A DNA stretch of 64,000 nucleotides from JAHRAW01 sp965243285 (GCA_965243285.1 OZ251537.1:1550001-1614000), one strand, 5' to 3'. Counted from the stretch's first letter, positions 7,682-16,143 are shown. Notes: a model not told the origin generated them from the sequence alone. Made by a program: numbers and translations.

Positions 7682-9280
7682 ATGGAACAGATTCTGTCAT
7701 CCATCAGCCAGTATTGGCAGTCGCTCGCGGCCGCTATGGCGTCGGTGTTCGCCTTCGATACGGCATTGTTGTGGGAGCCGAGCATGCTGTGGCGGCTTGG
7801 TTTGCAGGTGTTGTTGCTGGTGTGTTCGGCCTTTTTCTCGAGTTCTGAAACCGCTCTGTTTTCGCTATCGCGGCTGGATTTACAGCAACTGCGCCGAGAA
7901 AAAAACCCGCGCGCCGAAACCATCCATGAGTTGTTAGACCAACCGCGCAAGCTGATCATCTCCATATTAAGCGGCAACGAGTTAGTCAATATCGCCGCCA
8001 CCGCCAACATGGCGTCGATATTGGTCACGCTGTACGGCGGCGCCAGCGCTGGCTGGATCAACCTCTTGGTGATGGTGCCGTTGCTGTTGCTGCTGGGCGA
8101 AGTGACGCCGAAAACCATCGCGGTGCATAATCCGGTGCGTTATAGCACGCGCATCGTCGCCGAACCCATGCGTTTTTGGGTGCGGTTGATCGCGCCGTTG
8201 CGGTGGGCCATTCGCGGCCTCGCCGAGCGCATCACCACCGCCTTGGTGGGCGAAGCCAAAGCCGCCGACAACATCCTGCAGGTCGATGAATTCCTCACCT
8301 TAGTCGAGCAAGTCGCCAAGGAAGGCGTGCTCGACGCCACCGAAAGGGCGCTGATTTACAACTTGTTAGAGGCCGGCGACACCGAGATCGTCGAGATGAT
8401 GACGCCGCGCACCCGCATGGCGTTTTTGAATATGGACATGAGCGTGCCGGAGATGGTGGAAAAATTCATCGCCTATCGGCATTCGCGCATTCCGGTGTTC
8501 AAAACCCATCGCGACAATTTAGTAGGTTTTGTACACGCCGAGGATATCTTGCGGTTGGTGTTGGATGGCGAAAATTTGGCAAAGTTGGCGGCCGAAGACA
8601 TCATGCACCCGCCGGTGGTGGTGCCGTTGACCAAGAAGGTGGATGAAATGTTCGATTTTTTCCAGGGCAACGAGGTGCGCGCCGCCGCTTGTTTGAATGA
8701 ATTCGGTGGGGTCGAAGGTTTCATCACCATGCGCGGCGTCATCAATTTTATTTTTGGCGATGTGAGTGGCGGCAGCCGCGCCACCGCGGCCCTGTACGCC
8801 GAAAAGGACAACAATATTTACGAAGTGCCCGGCGACATGAAACTCAACGACTTCAACAATCTGGCCAATTTCGGCATCGAAGACCCGCGCATGACCACCA
8901 TCGGCGGCGTTGCTTTTCGCTTGTTAGATAGATTGCCCAAGGAGGGCGACTATGTGCGCACCGATGATATTTTACTGCAGGTGCTGGAGATGGACGCGCA
9001 CCGCATCGCCCGGGTGCGCGTCGCCCAAGGCATGGATGACGAGGATTTCGCGCGCGCTGGCGAACTGAGCGGGCAGCCGAGCGGCGAGGCGCGCAGCGAA
9101 CACGCCCGTGAGCATTACCCGGCCGCGGACCAAGATAGACCCGAAGACATGCCTGAAGACATCGGCGAAAGTCCGCCGGCCGAGGGCTATAAAAAAGGTG
9201 CCCATGAAAATTCGGCGCCTAAACCCCAGGCCCATAAACCCCAGGTCGATAAAACCACGCGCCGGAGTCAACCATCATGA
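7682..9280 (+). CDS. CNNM/HlyC-CorC family membrane protein (DUF21-CBS-CorC)
   Basis: A 532-residue membrane protein of the CNNM/CorC type, a family tied to Mg2+/Co2+ homeostasis. After a short lead, the DUF21 transmembrane domain covers about residues 35-215 (FFSSSETALFSLSRLDL; LLGEVTPKTIAVHNP). Two CBS motifs follow (MMTPRTRMAFLNMDMSVPEM, RHSRIPVFKTHRDNLVGFVHAEDIL), then a CorC/HlyC domain with the conserved NEFGGVEGFITM and GDYV segments. The last 75 residues are charged, repetitive and probably disordered. Its stop overlaps the start of a paralogous gene (ATGA), and paired paralogues of this type are common. Whether it transports or regulates ions is not settled for the family. Confidence 0.92.
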   Translation: MEQILSSISQYWQSLAAAMASVFAFDTALLWEPSMLWRLGLQVLLLVCSAFFSSSETALFSLSRLDLQQLRREKNPRAETIHELLDQPRKLIISILSGNELVNIAATANMASILVTLYGGASAGWINLLVMVPLLLLLGEVTPKTIAVHNPVRYSTRIVAEPMRFWVRLIAPLRWAIRGLAERITTALVGEAKAADNILQVDEFLTLVEQVAKEGVLDATERALIYNLLEAGDTEIVEMMTPRTRMAFLNMDMSVPEMVEKFIAYRHSRIPVFKTHRDNLVGFVHAEDILRLVLDGENLAKLAAEDIMHPPVVVPLTKKVDEMFDFFQGNEVRAAACLNEFGGVEGFITMRGVINFIFGDVSGGSRATAALYAEKDNNIYEVPGDMKLNDFNNLANFGIEDPRMTTIGGVAFRLLDRLPKEGDYVRTDDILLQVLEMDAHRIARVRVAQGMDDEDFARAGELSGQPSGEARSEHAREHYPAADQDRPEDMPEDIGESPPAEGYKKGAHENSAPKPQAHKPQVDKTTRRSQPS

Positions 9281-10536
9281 TCGCCATGAGCATCGTGCTA
9301 CTGCTGGTGGCGTTGCTACTGCTTAAGGGGTTTTTTTCCGGCTCGGAAATCGCCTTGGTCAACGCCGACAAAATCAAACTGAGCGCGCGCGCCCACCAAG
9401 GCGATGACGGCGCCAAAAAGGTGCTGGAGTTATCCAAAGAGCCGGATGTGCTGCTCGGCACCACTTTGGTCGGCGTCAATATCGCCACCGTGGCGCTGAC
9501 CACGCTGTGCACGATTTTATTCATCGATTTATTCGGCGCCCATGGCGATTGGTACGCCTTTTTGGCCCTCACCCCGCTGCTGTTGATATTCGGCGAAATC
9601 GTACCCAAAAGCGTGTTCCAGCAAAAATCCGACCGCATCGCGCCTATCGCCATCTACCCGCTGCGGGTTTTTTCGATCATTTTTTATCCGCTCATCTTCG
9701 TGTTTTCACGGCTGGCGCGATTGGGCGCGCGCATGTTCGGCGGCGGTCGTGTCGAGCAGAATTTGTTCATGACGCGCGAGCAGATTCGCTCGGTGGTGGA
9801 TATGGCGGAGCGCACTTCGGCGGTAAATGCCTTCGACCGCGGCCGCATTCGCCGCGTGATTCGCTTCGGCGAAACCACGGTGGGCGAAGCGATGATTCCC
9901 ATCTCAGAAGTCACCGCCATCAACCGCACCAGCAGCATTTTGCGCGCCATCGCCACGGTGCGGCGGCATGGCTATAACCGCCTGCCGGTGTATAAGGGCA
10001 ACATCAGCGACCTCATTGGCATCGTCACCCTCACCACTTGGGATTTGCTGGATAAATCCTTGCTCACCAAAAAACTCGACGAGTTGACCGCGCCGGCGTT
10101 ATATGTTTTGCAATTCCAAACCATCGATCAACTCTTGCCGATGTTGCGCCAGCGCGATGACCACATGGCGGTGGTGGTGGATGAATTCGGCTCCGCCATC
10201 GGCATCATCACTATGGAAGATATTGTCGAGGAAGTGGTGGGCGATATCGATGTGGGCTATGATTTCGAGGAATATCTGCCGCGCCCCAAGCGCATCATCG
10301 AACGCGTGGCCGAGGGCAAATACTTGATCGATTCGCGCTCCTCGGTATCGGAGGTAAACGATGTGCTTGCGGTCAACCTCAACAGCCGCGTCTCGCACAC
10401 CATCGGCGGGCTGGTCATGGCGCAACTCGGTCACATCCCAAAGCGCGGCGAAAGCGTGGTGGAGATGGGCTATCGCTTCATCGTCGAGGAAGCAACCGAC
10501 CGCGCTATCGTCAAACTGCGGGTTGAGTCGGTGTGA
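9277..10536 (+). CDS. CNNM/HlyC-CorC family membrane protein, second paralogue
   Basis: A 419-residue paralogue of the preceding gene, overlapping it by 4 bp and surely co-translated. DUF21 (about residues 1-180) shows FFSGSEIALVNADKIKLSA, GTTLVGVNIATVALTTL and FGEIVPKSVFQQKSDRI. The CBS pair lies at about 200-320 (EAMIPISEVTAINRTSSI; GYNRLPVYKGNISDLIGIV; VDEFGSAIGIITMEDIVEEV). A C-terminal CorC/HlyC domain (IDSRSSVSEVNDVLAVNL, HTIGGLVMAQLGHIP) closes the protein. Unlike its partner it has no disordered tail. The two may form hetero-oligomers, which is inference from co-translation. Confidence 0.92.
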   Translation: MIAMSIVLLLVALLLLKGFFSGSEIALVNADKIKLSARAHQGDDGAKKVLELSKEPDVLLGTTLVGVNIATVALTTLCTILFIDLFGAHGDWYAFLALTPLLLIFGEIVPKSVFQQKSDRIAPIAIYPLRVFSIIFYPLIFVFSRLARLGARMFGGGRVEQNLFMTREQIRSVVDMAERTSAVNAFDRGRIRRVIRFGETTVGEAMIPISEVTAINRTSSILRAIATVRRHGYNRLPVYKGNISDLIGIVTLTTWDLLDKSLLTKKLDELTAPALYVLQFQTIDQLLPMLRQRDDHMAVVVDEFGSAIGIITMEDIVEEVVGDIDVGYDFEEYLPRPKRIIERVAEGKYLIDSRSSVSEVNDVLAVNLNSRVSHTIGGLVMAQLGHIPKRGESVVEMGYRFIVEEATDRAIVKLRVESV

Positions 10537-10621
10537 CGGATGGCATGGCGGTCAGGGAATTTAGCGGTCATGGAATTTAAATGAATCCGAGTGCTCTGGA
10601 ATTTGCGCGCCTGAATGCCAC

Positions 10622-11215
10622 ATGAATTCCGACAAGGGAACAGCGGTTTTTGCCTTGGCGGGCGGCGACGGGCGGGTGTCGCCGGCGCGCTTTGTGGCTT
10701 CGCCGAATTGCGATGCGCGTCCCGATGCGGCGGTTATCGAGGTGCTGGTGATTCACGCCATCAGCCTGCCGCCGGGGTGCTATGGCGGGAGGTTTATCGA
10801 GGATTTGTTCACCAATAAACTGGATACGGGCGCGCATCCGTACTTTGCCAAATTAGTTGGCGTGCGCGTGTCGGCACATTTTTTAGTCAAACGCGATGGG
10901 GAATTGCTGCAATTCGTGCCGCTGCATCGGCGCGCCTGGCATGCCGGCGAGTCGCATTTTCGCGGTCGCGCCGGTGTCAATGATTTTTCCGTCGGCATCG
11001 AGTTAGAGGGCTGCGACGCTGATTCATTTACCGATGCGCAGTATGAAAGGCTAGCCGGTTTGATTCGATTTTTGCGGATGTGCTGCCCAGCGGTGGCGGC
11101 CGATAATGTGACCGGCCACAGCGACATCGCCCCGGACCGCAAAACCGACCCCGGGCCGGGTTTCGACTGGGCAAGGCTCGAAGGGGAAGCGGGTGTGCAG
11201 CGAAATCGTCGATAA
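10622..11215 (+). CDS. ampD: 1,6-anhydro-N-acetylmuramoyl-L-alanine amidase
   Basis: AmpD is the cytosolic zinc amidase of peptidoglycan recycling; it removes the stem peptide from anhydro-muropeptides. The 197 residues match the Amidase_2 fold of the AmpD branch. The first zinc ligand lies in LVIHAISLPPG (His45). The segment HRRAWHAGESHFRGR...FSVGIELEG forms the core, and the second His and the Asp ligand lie in TGHSDIAPDRKTDPGPGFDW. No signal peptide is present, as expected for AmpD rather than AmiD. The gene stands alone between the CNNM pair and tRNA-Phe. ATG at 10622 is the only sensible start. Confidence 0.93.
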   Translation: MNSDKGTAVFALAGGDGRVSPARFVASPNCDARPDAAVIEVLVIHAISLPPGCYGGRFIEDLFTNKLDTGAHPYFAKLVGVRVSAHFLVKRDGELLQFVPLHRRAWHAGESHFRGRAGVNDFSVGIELEGCDADSFTDAQYERLAGLIRFLRMCCPAVAADNVTGHSDIAPDRKTDPGPGFDWARLEGEAGVQRNRR

Positions 11216-11351
11216 AAACCATCGATAAAAGCCGCTTGGGAAAATTTATGTGAAAATAGTGACCAGCAAGTTTGCCCGAGCGGCGGATACTTCCAAAATC
11301 CACCCAATGCGGCTAAAATCGCCGCTTGCAATTTCGCGTATGCCTTAAAAT

Positions 11352-11427
11352 GGCCAGGTAGCTCAGTCGGTAGAGCAGTGGACTGAAAATCCTCGTGTCG
11401 GCAGTTCGATTCTGTCCCTGGCCACCA
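11352..11427 (+). tRNA. tRNA-Phe (GAA), CCA encoded
   Basis: A full cloverleaf can be drawn. The acceptor GGCCAGG pairs with CCTGGCC, followed by A-CCA. The D arm is GCTC...GAGC. The anticodon loop CTGAAAA has anticodon GAA. The T arm is GGCAG-TTCGATT-CTGTC, with one G-U pair. The anticodon stem (GTGGA/TCCTC) has a U-U mismatch at positions 28 and 42, where the usual gamma sequence has a pair. The 3' CCA is encoded. An AT-rich accessory segment starts a few hundred bases downstream, as is common at tRNA-linked integration sites. Confidence 0.96.
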
Positions 11428-11731
11428 TTTTGCCGCATCTGGGCGCTGTCGCCATGCGATGCATATCAACGCGCCACGCAAAACCGCATTCGCCCGATTT
11501 TCATGTCCACACCGAGCAGCGTATTGGGCTGTCGCCGGTCTGGTTTGCCGGCACCGGCTCGGAGTGATAGCGCGGCTTAGGTTCGGTCGTAGTTGGCGGC
11601 TTAAGTTTATCCGCGCTCATCACGCCGCGCATCGTACCGCCGCAAATTATTTTGCGTAGTTTTCAATGAGTTAATTCAAGCAGTTAAAAAGGGTTTATAG
11701 GTTAAGATTAACGGCAACGCCGACTACCCTC
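11428..11731. other. Gene-free spacer between tRNA-Phe and the methyltransferase
   Basis: About 300 bases without a supported gene. Composition drops from GC-rich to AT-rich around 11650 (ATTATTTTGCGTAGTTTTCA...), which I take as the left edge of the accessory islet. I looked for a repeat of the tRNA 3' end (an att-like site) downstream as far as 14 kb and did not see one. No promoter can be called with confidence. Confidence 0.5.
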
Positions 11732-12718
11732 ATGCAATCCCCAGCAATTCAATCCGATGTACAGCATGCCGATTTACATCATGCATCGTGCTTTGATGTT
11801 TTCCCGGAGTTGGCGGATGATTCGGTGGATTTGGTTTGCGTCGATCCGCCGTATGGCACCACCGCGATTGAATGGGATGTGGTGATTGATTTTAAGTTGA
11901 TGTGGCAACATCTTGCGCGGATATGCAAACCCACGACGCCGATATTGGTGTTTGGCAGTCAACCGTTTAGCAGTTTGCTTATCGTAAGCAAATTAACTTG
12001 GTTTCGCTATGAATTGATTTGGAATAAAAATAAATGCGGCTCGCCGGGGCTGGCCAAATATCGGCCGCAGAAAGTGCATGAAAATATTATGGTTTTTTCG
12101 CAACAAGGCGGCGCCTTTTATCAACCGATTATGGAAGCCGGCGAAGCCTATAGCCGTCAAGCGAAAGATAAAATCAACGGCTATGGCTCAGGGCGAAACA
12201 CCCATGGGTATGGTTTTGGCAACCAGGTTTTTTTAGCTACCAAGAATGCCGGCACGCGCTATCCGAAAAGTATTTTGCACGCCGGTCGTAACTTCTCGGC
12301 GCAACAAACCGTGCATCCCACCCAAAAGCCCACCAATCTTTTGAACTATTTGATTATGACTTACAGCAAACCCTCCGATACAGTGTTGGATTTCGCCATG
12401 GGTTCAGGGAGTTGCGGGGTGAGCGCGAAATTAACTAACCGCCACTTTATTGGTGTGGAAAAATCACGCGCTTATTTTGACATCGCCAAAACGCGAATTG
12501 CGCAAGCGCGCGCCGCCAGCATCATGACTACGGACCGGCAACTGGCTACGCAATTCAATAACCCATATTCTGGAGTTAAAAACGCCGGCCGCCCACCACC
12601 AGCCCGGCGGTGGAGGTGTTTGATTTTAAAGTGTAAGTCGGTGGTCTACCTCAAAAGCGGCGATTCGCCATGCCCGATAAAACGAGCATGGCTATCGGTT
12701 ACCAAAAAATGCCGATGA
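11732..12718 (+). CDS. Phage-type DNA amino-methyltransferase (beta class, no visible endonuclease partner)
   Basis: The order DPPY first, glycine-rich motif last defines a beta-class adenine-N6/cytosine-N4 methyltransferase: VDPPYGTTAIEWD at residues 37-49 and VLDFAMGSGSCGVSAK near residue 230. In between are the typical FGSQPF, YELIWNK, GTRYPKSIL and HPTQKPTNLLNYLI segments seen in prophage methylases. No restriction gene is next to it, so it is probably a solitary or phage-derived methylase; the target site is unknown. The coding region is clearly AT-richer than the chromosome around it, pointing to transfer. The last ~65 residues (after AQARAASIM) do not look conserved and the frame overlaps the convergent gene's 3' end by 20 bp, so the original stop may have been lost. 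Confidence 0.87.
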   Translation: MQSPAIQSDVQHADLHHASCFDVFPELADDSVDLVCVDPPYGTTAIEWDVVIDFKLMWQHLARICKPTTPILVFGSQPFSSLLIVSKLTWFRYELIWNKNKCGSPGLAKYRPQKVHENIMVFSQQGGAFYQPIMEAGEAYSRQAKDKINGYGSGRNTHGYGFGNQVFLATKNAGTRYPKSILHAGRNFSAQQTVHPTQKPTNLLNYLIMTYSKPSDTVLDFAMGSGSCGVSAKLTNRHFIGVEKSRAYFDIAKTRIAQARAASIMTTDRQLATQFNNPYSGVKNAGRPPPARRWRCLILKCKSVVYLKSGDSPCPIKRAWLSVTKKCR

Positions 12719-13052
12719 ATTGGGAAATCTGGCGCGCGAATTCGCTCTCTAAGGGAAAGGACAGCATGCCCATGACCGAGTAACCGAGCCACCATGGCAC
12801 TAGGTAGAAGCGGATCATGTAGAAAAACCACGCCACGAACAGCGGCCGCAGGGCCGGAATCAGGAATTTCGGGGTGATGGGGGCGAATAGGGCGAGCAGG
12901 GGGTCGGTGCAACGCACGAAAAACCGCATAAAAAAGAACGAGCTGTCTTGGGGCAGAAAAATGCCCATGGCAAAGCGCCCGATTAAGGTCCACATGATCA
13001 TGCCGAGGAAATAGTCCAGGGCGAGAACCCAGAAGGGGAAGGCGTCAAGCAT
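12699..13052 (-). CDS. Small integral membrane protein, YggT-like
   Basis: A 117-residue, very hydrophobic protein with two to three membrane helices (about residues 5-30, 65-90 and 90-105). The middle segment (MRFFVRCTDPLLALFAPITP, then an LRPLFVAWFFYMIRFYL helix) resembles YggT-family proteins, in which R-x-TDP-x-L-x-P-x-R-x-x-x-P precedes a helix. The match is partial, so the family call is moderate. It sits 10 bp downstream of hicA and may be co-transcribed with hicBA, but its high GC suggests that it belongs to the native chromosome. Function unknown. Confidence 0.65.
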   Translation of the reverse strand: MLDAFPFWVLALDYFLGMIMWTLIGRFAMGIFLPQDSSFFFMRFFVRCTDPLLALFAPITPKFLIPALRPLFVAWFFYMIRFYLVPWWLGYSVMGMLSFPLESEFARQISQFIGIFW

Positions 13053-13062
13053 TTTTCGATGG

Positions 13063-13269
13063 TTATAGTTCGTTTTCGCGGATGTCGGCGATTTTCATCG
13101 CGTGTTTTTGTGCGCCAATTTTTAAATCACGGTCACCGTGGATTGGTAAAGATATGTAATCGCGTTTTTGCGGATGTCCGTAGTAGTGATGACTGCCATT
13201 TACCCGTAGTAACGACCAGCCGCGTTTTTTAAGTAAGCGGGCAAACCTTTTGCCGGATACCGTTTTCAC
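13063..13269 (-). CDS. hicA: HicA-type mRNA interferase toxin
   Basis: A 68-residue HicA (YcfA) toxin with a dsRBD-like fold. The sequence MKTVSGKRFARLLKKRGWSL is followed by RVNGSHHYYGHP, where the G-S-H-H segment holds the catalytic His, then ISLPIHGDRDLKIG. HicA cleaves mRNA and is neutralised by HicB. Its start overlaps the hicB stop by 4 bp. The order here is antitoxin first, toxin second, a known variant. The active-site His and the full length suggest an intact toxin. Confidence 0.93.
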   Translation of the reverse strand: MKTVSGKRFARLLKKRGWSLLRVNGSHHYYGHPQKRDYISLPIHGDRDLKIGAQKHAMKIADIRENEL

Positions 13270-13490
13270 ACGACGATTTCCTGCAAATTAATATTCTGGT
13301 ATTCTTTTTCCTCTTTGACCTTTTCTTTCATTCTCATTTCGGTATCCACCAGTAACCAACCTTCAATCGCCTCGCGAATGTTAAACATAAGTTCTTCATG
13401 CGTGTCGCCTTGCGTGAAACAGCCGGGCATACTTGGAACTTCCGCCCAATAACCGCCGTCTTCTTCGTGAATGATAACTTTGATTTTCAT
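13266..13490 (-). CDS. hicB: HicB-type antitoxin
   Basis: A 74-residue HicB antitoxin. It has the partially degraded RNase H-like fold with VIIHEEDGGYWAEVPSMPGC and FTQGDTHEELMFNIREAIEGW, the standard HicB signature. The last 20 residues are charged and lack an obvious HTH or ribbon-helix-helix DNA-binding domain, so autoregulation may be weak or indirect. It lies upstream of, and overlaps, hicA. A G-rich stretch (GGGGGC) lies just before the ATG as a possible ribosome-binding site. Confidence 0.92.
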   Translation of the reverse strand: MKIKVIIHEEDGGYWAEVPSMPGCFTQGDTHEELMFNIREAIEGWLLVDTEMRMKEKVKEEKEYQNINLQEIVV

Positions 13491-13585
13491 GGTTGCCCCC
13501 GGGTTTGATTTGGGTTGCTGATGATAGCAAATTTATAAGGGTGCTTGTGATGCGCAACATTTTGGGTGCTTTCCTTAGCGACTGG

Positions 13586-13606
13586 ATTGCCGCGTTCTGC
13601 GGCAAT
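13586..13606. repeat. Perfect 8-bp hairpin
   Basis: ATTGCCGC-GTTCT-GCGGCAAT lies between hicB and the interrupted small gene. On the minus strand it follows that gene's end by about 30 bases, but no U-run follows it, so a terminator role is uncertain. Confidence 0.55.
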
Positions 13607-13638
13607 GTATTTATTACCCGTATACTTTGTAAAGCAAC

Positions 13639-13950
13639 TTAAACAATCCTGATGATGGATCCATCAACTGCTCGAACGTCTCTTTTTCGTCGTATGCCAA
13701 CTTTTGTACCTCGTATATTGCTTGCTACGAGTCTCACAAAATGCAGTTTCTGCGGATGCTCACTGGGCAACTCATTCGCATATATTTTAGCCAGTGCAGC
13801 GTGTCGGATAAACTACCTAACGGTGAACATATTTTGCGCATCGGTTTTAGACAAGGGACCTTCATCAAGCGTCTTTGCCAATGCTACGAAGTAGTCGCTG
13901 GTTTGATTCAATGTCGCGCGCTCTAATTTATTTAGAATTGCTCCAAACAT
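13639..13950 (-). pseudogene. Small gene interrupted by an in-frame amber codon
   Basis: On the minus strand an ATG at 13950, preceded by a good ribosome-binding site (GGGAGAG), opens MFGAILNKLERATLNQTSDY... and reaches TAG at 13815-13813 after 45 codons. The same frame then continues, without shift, for 57 more codons (FIRHAALAKIYANELPSEHP..., SNIRGTKVGIRRKR...) to TAA at 13639. Both halves look protein-like and share AT-rich composition, so this is most simply one 103-residue gene broken by a single nonsense change. I do not recognise the family. Its position in the islet with hicBA and a phage-type methylase suggests a transferred gene. Read-through or suppression cannot be excluded. Confidence 0.55.
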
Positions 13951-13994
13951 TTCACTCTCCCGCTTTTTTGGCGATTGTAGAGTTGATTAAGAAA

Positions 13995-14019
13995 CGGGGG
14001 CGGCTATACACCGCCCCCG
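13995..14019 (-). terminator. Rho-independent-type hairpin after the symporter gene
   Basis: CGGGGGCGG-CTATACA-CCGCCCCCG forms a perfect 9-bp stem. On the minus strand it lies about 30 bases past the symporter stop and is followed by TTTCTTAATC, a weak U-rich tract. Confidence 0.7.
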
Positions 14020-14048
14020 CTTGATACCACTCATTGGATTAAGCCGAT

Positions 14049-15878
14049 TTAGTGACTTGAACCCAACACAGTCTCGCCGCGCGGCACGCGGATTTCGTCC
14101 ACCATCGCTTGCGTCTCGGCGTCTGGCGGGGCGGTCATCCACGACACCACTAACATGGCGATTAGGCTGACCGGCATACCGATCATACCGAAGCGCAAGT
14201 GGTCGATACCGAGCCACGGGTCGTTGCCGAGGAACTGCGGCGCCACCCAATACAGATAGGCGGTGCCGGCGACGAAGCCGCACACCATGCCGGCGATGGC
14301 GCCAGCGCGGTTGGCGCGTTTCCACCAGATGCCTAATACGATGGGGAAGAACAGCCCCGAGCACGCGAAGTCGAAGGCCCACACCACCGCGCCCAAAATG
14401 CCGGTGAGTTTGAGGCTGGCGACGAAGGCGCCGGCGGCGCCGATGCCGAGCAACAAAATACGCGCCACTAACAGGCGGTGTTTGGTGTCGGCTTTGGGGT
14501 CGATGATTTTGTAATACAAATCATGCGACAGCGCGTTGGCGATGGCCAACAACAAGCCATCGGCGGTGGACATCGCCGCCGCCATGCCGCCGGCGGCCAC
14601 CAGGCCGGAGATGACATAGGGCAGCCCGGCGATCTCTGGAGTCGCTAACACCACGATGTCGGGGCGCATGAAGAACTCGTTGATTTGCAAGATGCCGTCG
14701 CCGTTGCCGTCGGTGATCGCTAACATTTTCACCGCCGACCACTTTTGCACCCAATCGATGGCCTGCACATCGGCTATCGTCTGGCCGATGACGCTGGTGG
14801 ACAAAGAGGGGTCGAGCAACTGCAGCTTGGTGAAGGTGGCCAACGCCGGGGCGGTGAAATACAGCAGGAAGATGAAGAACAGCGACCACGCTACCGACTG
14901 GCGCGCCGCTTTGACCGACGGCGTGGTGAAATAGCGCATCAGGATGTGCGGCAACGAGGCGGTGCCGGCCATCATGCACAGCACCAGGGTGACGAATTTC
15001 CACGAGTACAGCAGGCTGTCTTGCGGCGCGTTGTGAGGCGTGGTGAGGATTTTCAAGCCCGGTACGGATTCCACCGCGGCCGTGCCGACGCCTAAGGTTT
15101 GCTCCAACTCGCCGATGCGCACCACCGCGTCGCCGTAGGCGAACTGCGGAATCATGCCGAAATCCTGCACATTGGACATCCAGAACACCGGCACCAGGTA
15201 GGCGATGATGAGTACGATGTATTGTGCTACTTGAGTCCAAGTGACGGCGCGCATGCCGCCCAACATGGAGCACAGCAAAATGCCGAGCAGACCGAACCAC
15301 ACCCCCAATTCGAAGGGAATCTGCAGGGCGCGCGCGGCGATGGTGCCGGTGGCGTTGATTTGCGCGGTCACATAGGTGAACGACGCCACCGCCAGCACCA
15401 CCACGGCGCAAAATCGCGCCAGATTGCCGCCGTAGCGGGTGCCGATGAAATCGGGCACGGTGTAGCAGCCGAATTTGCGCAAGTACGGCGCCATCAGCGA
15501 TGACACCAGCACATAGCCGCCAGTCCAGCCGACCACTAACGCCAGATAGGAATGGCCGCCGAAGTAGATGCCGCCGGCCAGGGCCACGAACGAGGCCCCG
15601 GACATCCAATCGGCGGCCGTGGCCATGCCGTTGAACACCGCTGGCACTTGCCGCCCGGCGACATAATAGGCATCCACCTGCATGGTGCGCGACAGCCAGC
15701 CGATGCCGGCGTATATCGCGATAGTGAACAGCACGAACAAAATGCCGATGGTGTCGGCCTGCACGCCCATTTGCTCGAGCACCGCCATCAAGGCGACGAA
15801 CAGCAGGAAACCGCCGGTATACAGGCCGTAAATCTTCGGCAGGTTGTCGATAAAGTTGTTTTTCATATCGCCTTTCAT
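14049..15878 (-). CDS. Sodium/solute symporter large subunit (SSS family, VC_2705 type)
   Basis: A 609-residue SSS-family secondary transporter with about 13 membrane helices. Recognisable parts are YYVAGRQVPAVFNGMATAAD with WMSGASFVALAGGIYFGG in the first repeat, YTVPDFIGTRYGG, the TYVTAQINATG helix, and TPSVKAARQSVAWSLFFI. Two-component SSS systems pair this subunit with a DUF4212 protein; that partner is encoded 4 bp upstream, so the pair is translationally linked. Relatives take up acetate or other short organic acids with Na+, but the substrate cannot be read from sequence. A clear ribosome-binding site (GAGGAGG) inside the end of the upstream gene supports the ATG at 15878; ATG at 15866 is an alternative. 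Confidence 0.92.
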   Translation of the reverse strand: MKGDMKNNFIDNLPKIYGLYTGGFLLFVALMAVLEQMGVQADTIGILFVLFTIAIYAGIGWLSRTMQVDAYYVAGRQVPAVFNGMATAADWMSGASFVALAGGIYFGGHSYLALVVGWTGGYVLVSSLMAPYLRKFGCYTVPDFIGTRYGGNLARFCAVVVLAVASFTYVTAQINATGTIAARALQIPFELGVWFGLLGILLCSMLGGMRAVTWTQVAQYIVLIIAYLVPVFWMSNVQDFGMIPQFAYGDAVVRIGELEQTLGVGTAAVESVPGLKILTTPHNAPQDSLLYSWKFVTLVLCMMAGTASLPHILMRYFTTPSVKAARQSVAWSLFFIFLLYFTAPALATFTKLQLLDPSLSTSVIGQTIADVQAIDWVQKWSAVKMLAITDGNGDGILQINEFFMRPDIVVLATPEIAGLPYVISGLVAAGGMAAAMSTADGLLLAIANALSHDLYYKIIDPKADTKHRLLVARILLLGIGAAGAFVASLKLTGILGAVVWAFDFACSGLFFPIVLGIWWKRANRAGAIAGMVCGFVAGTAYLYWVAPQFLGNDPWLGIDHLRFGMIGMPVSLIAMLVVSWMTAPPDAETQAMVDEIRVPRGETVLGSSH

Positions 15879-15882
15879 GCGC

Positions 15883-16143
15883 TTAGGCCTCCTCGTCGAA
15901 ACCGGTGCTACGGTCGATGTTGTGTTGGGCTCTGGCGAACCAGAAGATGAGAATCACGAAAATTATCTCGGAACCTTGCGCCGCCATGTAGTAGCCGAGC
16001 GGAAAATCGAGAAAGGAAAATTCATTCAGCGCATTGGCGAACCAGTGCACCGCGAATGAAAAAATGAACCACAGGCTGAGGGTGATAATCATCAAGCGCT
16101 TGGTTCTTTGCCAATGCTCGATGCGTTTGGTGGTGTCGGTCAT
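15883..16143 (-). CDS. Sodium/solute symporter small subunit (DUF4212)
   Basis: An 86-residue protein with two membrane helices (LMIITLSLWFIFSFAVHWFA; IIFVILIFWFARAQHN), matching the DUF4212 small subunit that accompanies SSS transporters. The segment LNEFSFLDFPLGYYMAAQGS between the helices is the family hallmark. A good ribosome-binding site (GAGGAAT) precedes ATG at 16143, so the longer upstream frame is discarded. It is the first gene of the two-gene symporter operon. Confidence 0.92.
   Translation of the reverse strand: MTDTTKRIEHWQRTKRLMIITLSLWFIFSFAVHWFANALNEFSFLDFPLGYYMAAQGSEIIFVILIFWFARAQHNIDRSTGFDEEA

Noticed and set aside
13741..13926. Plus-strand ORFs over the amber-interrupted gene
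   Set aside because: No ribosome-binding site and cysteine-rich, unlike a gene; the minus-strand frame has a good site and a protein-like sequence.
14521..15609. 362-residue minus-strand ORF within the symporter gene
   Set aside because: Arg/His-rich alternative frame of the symporter gene; the other minus frame carries clear SSS motifs.
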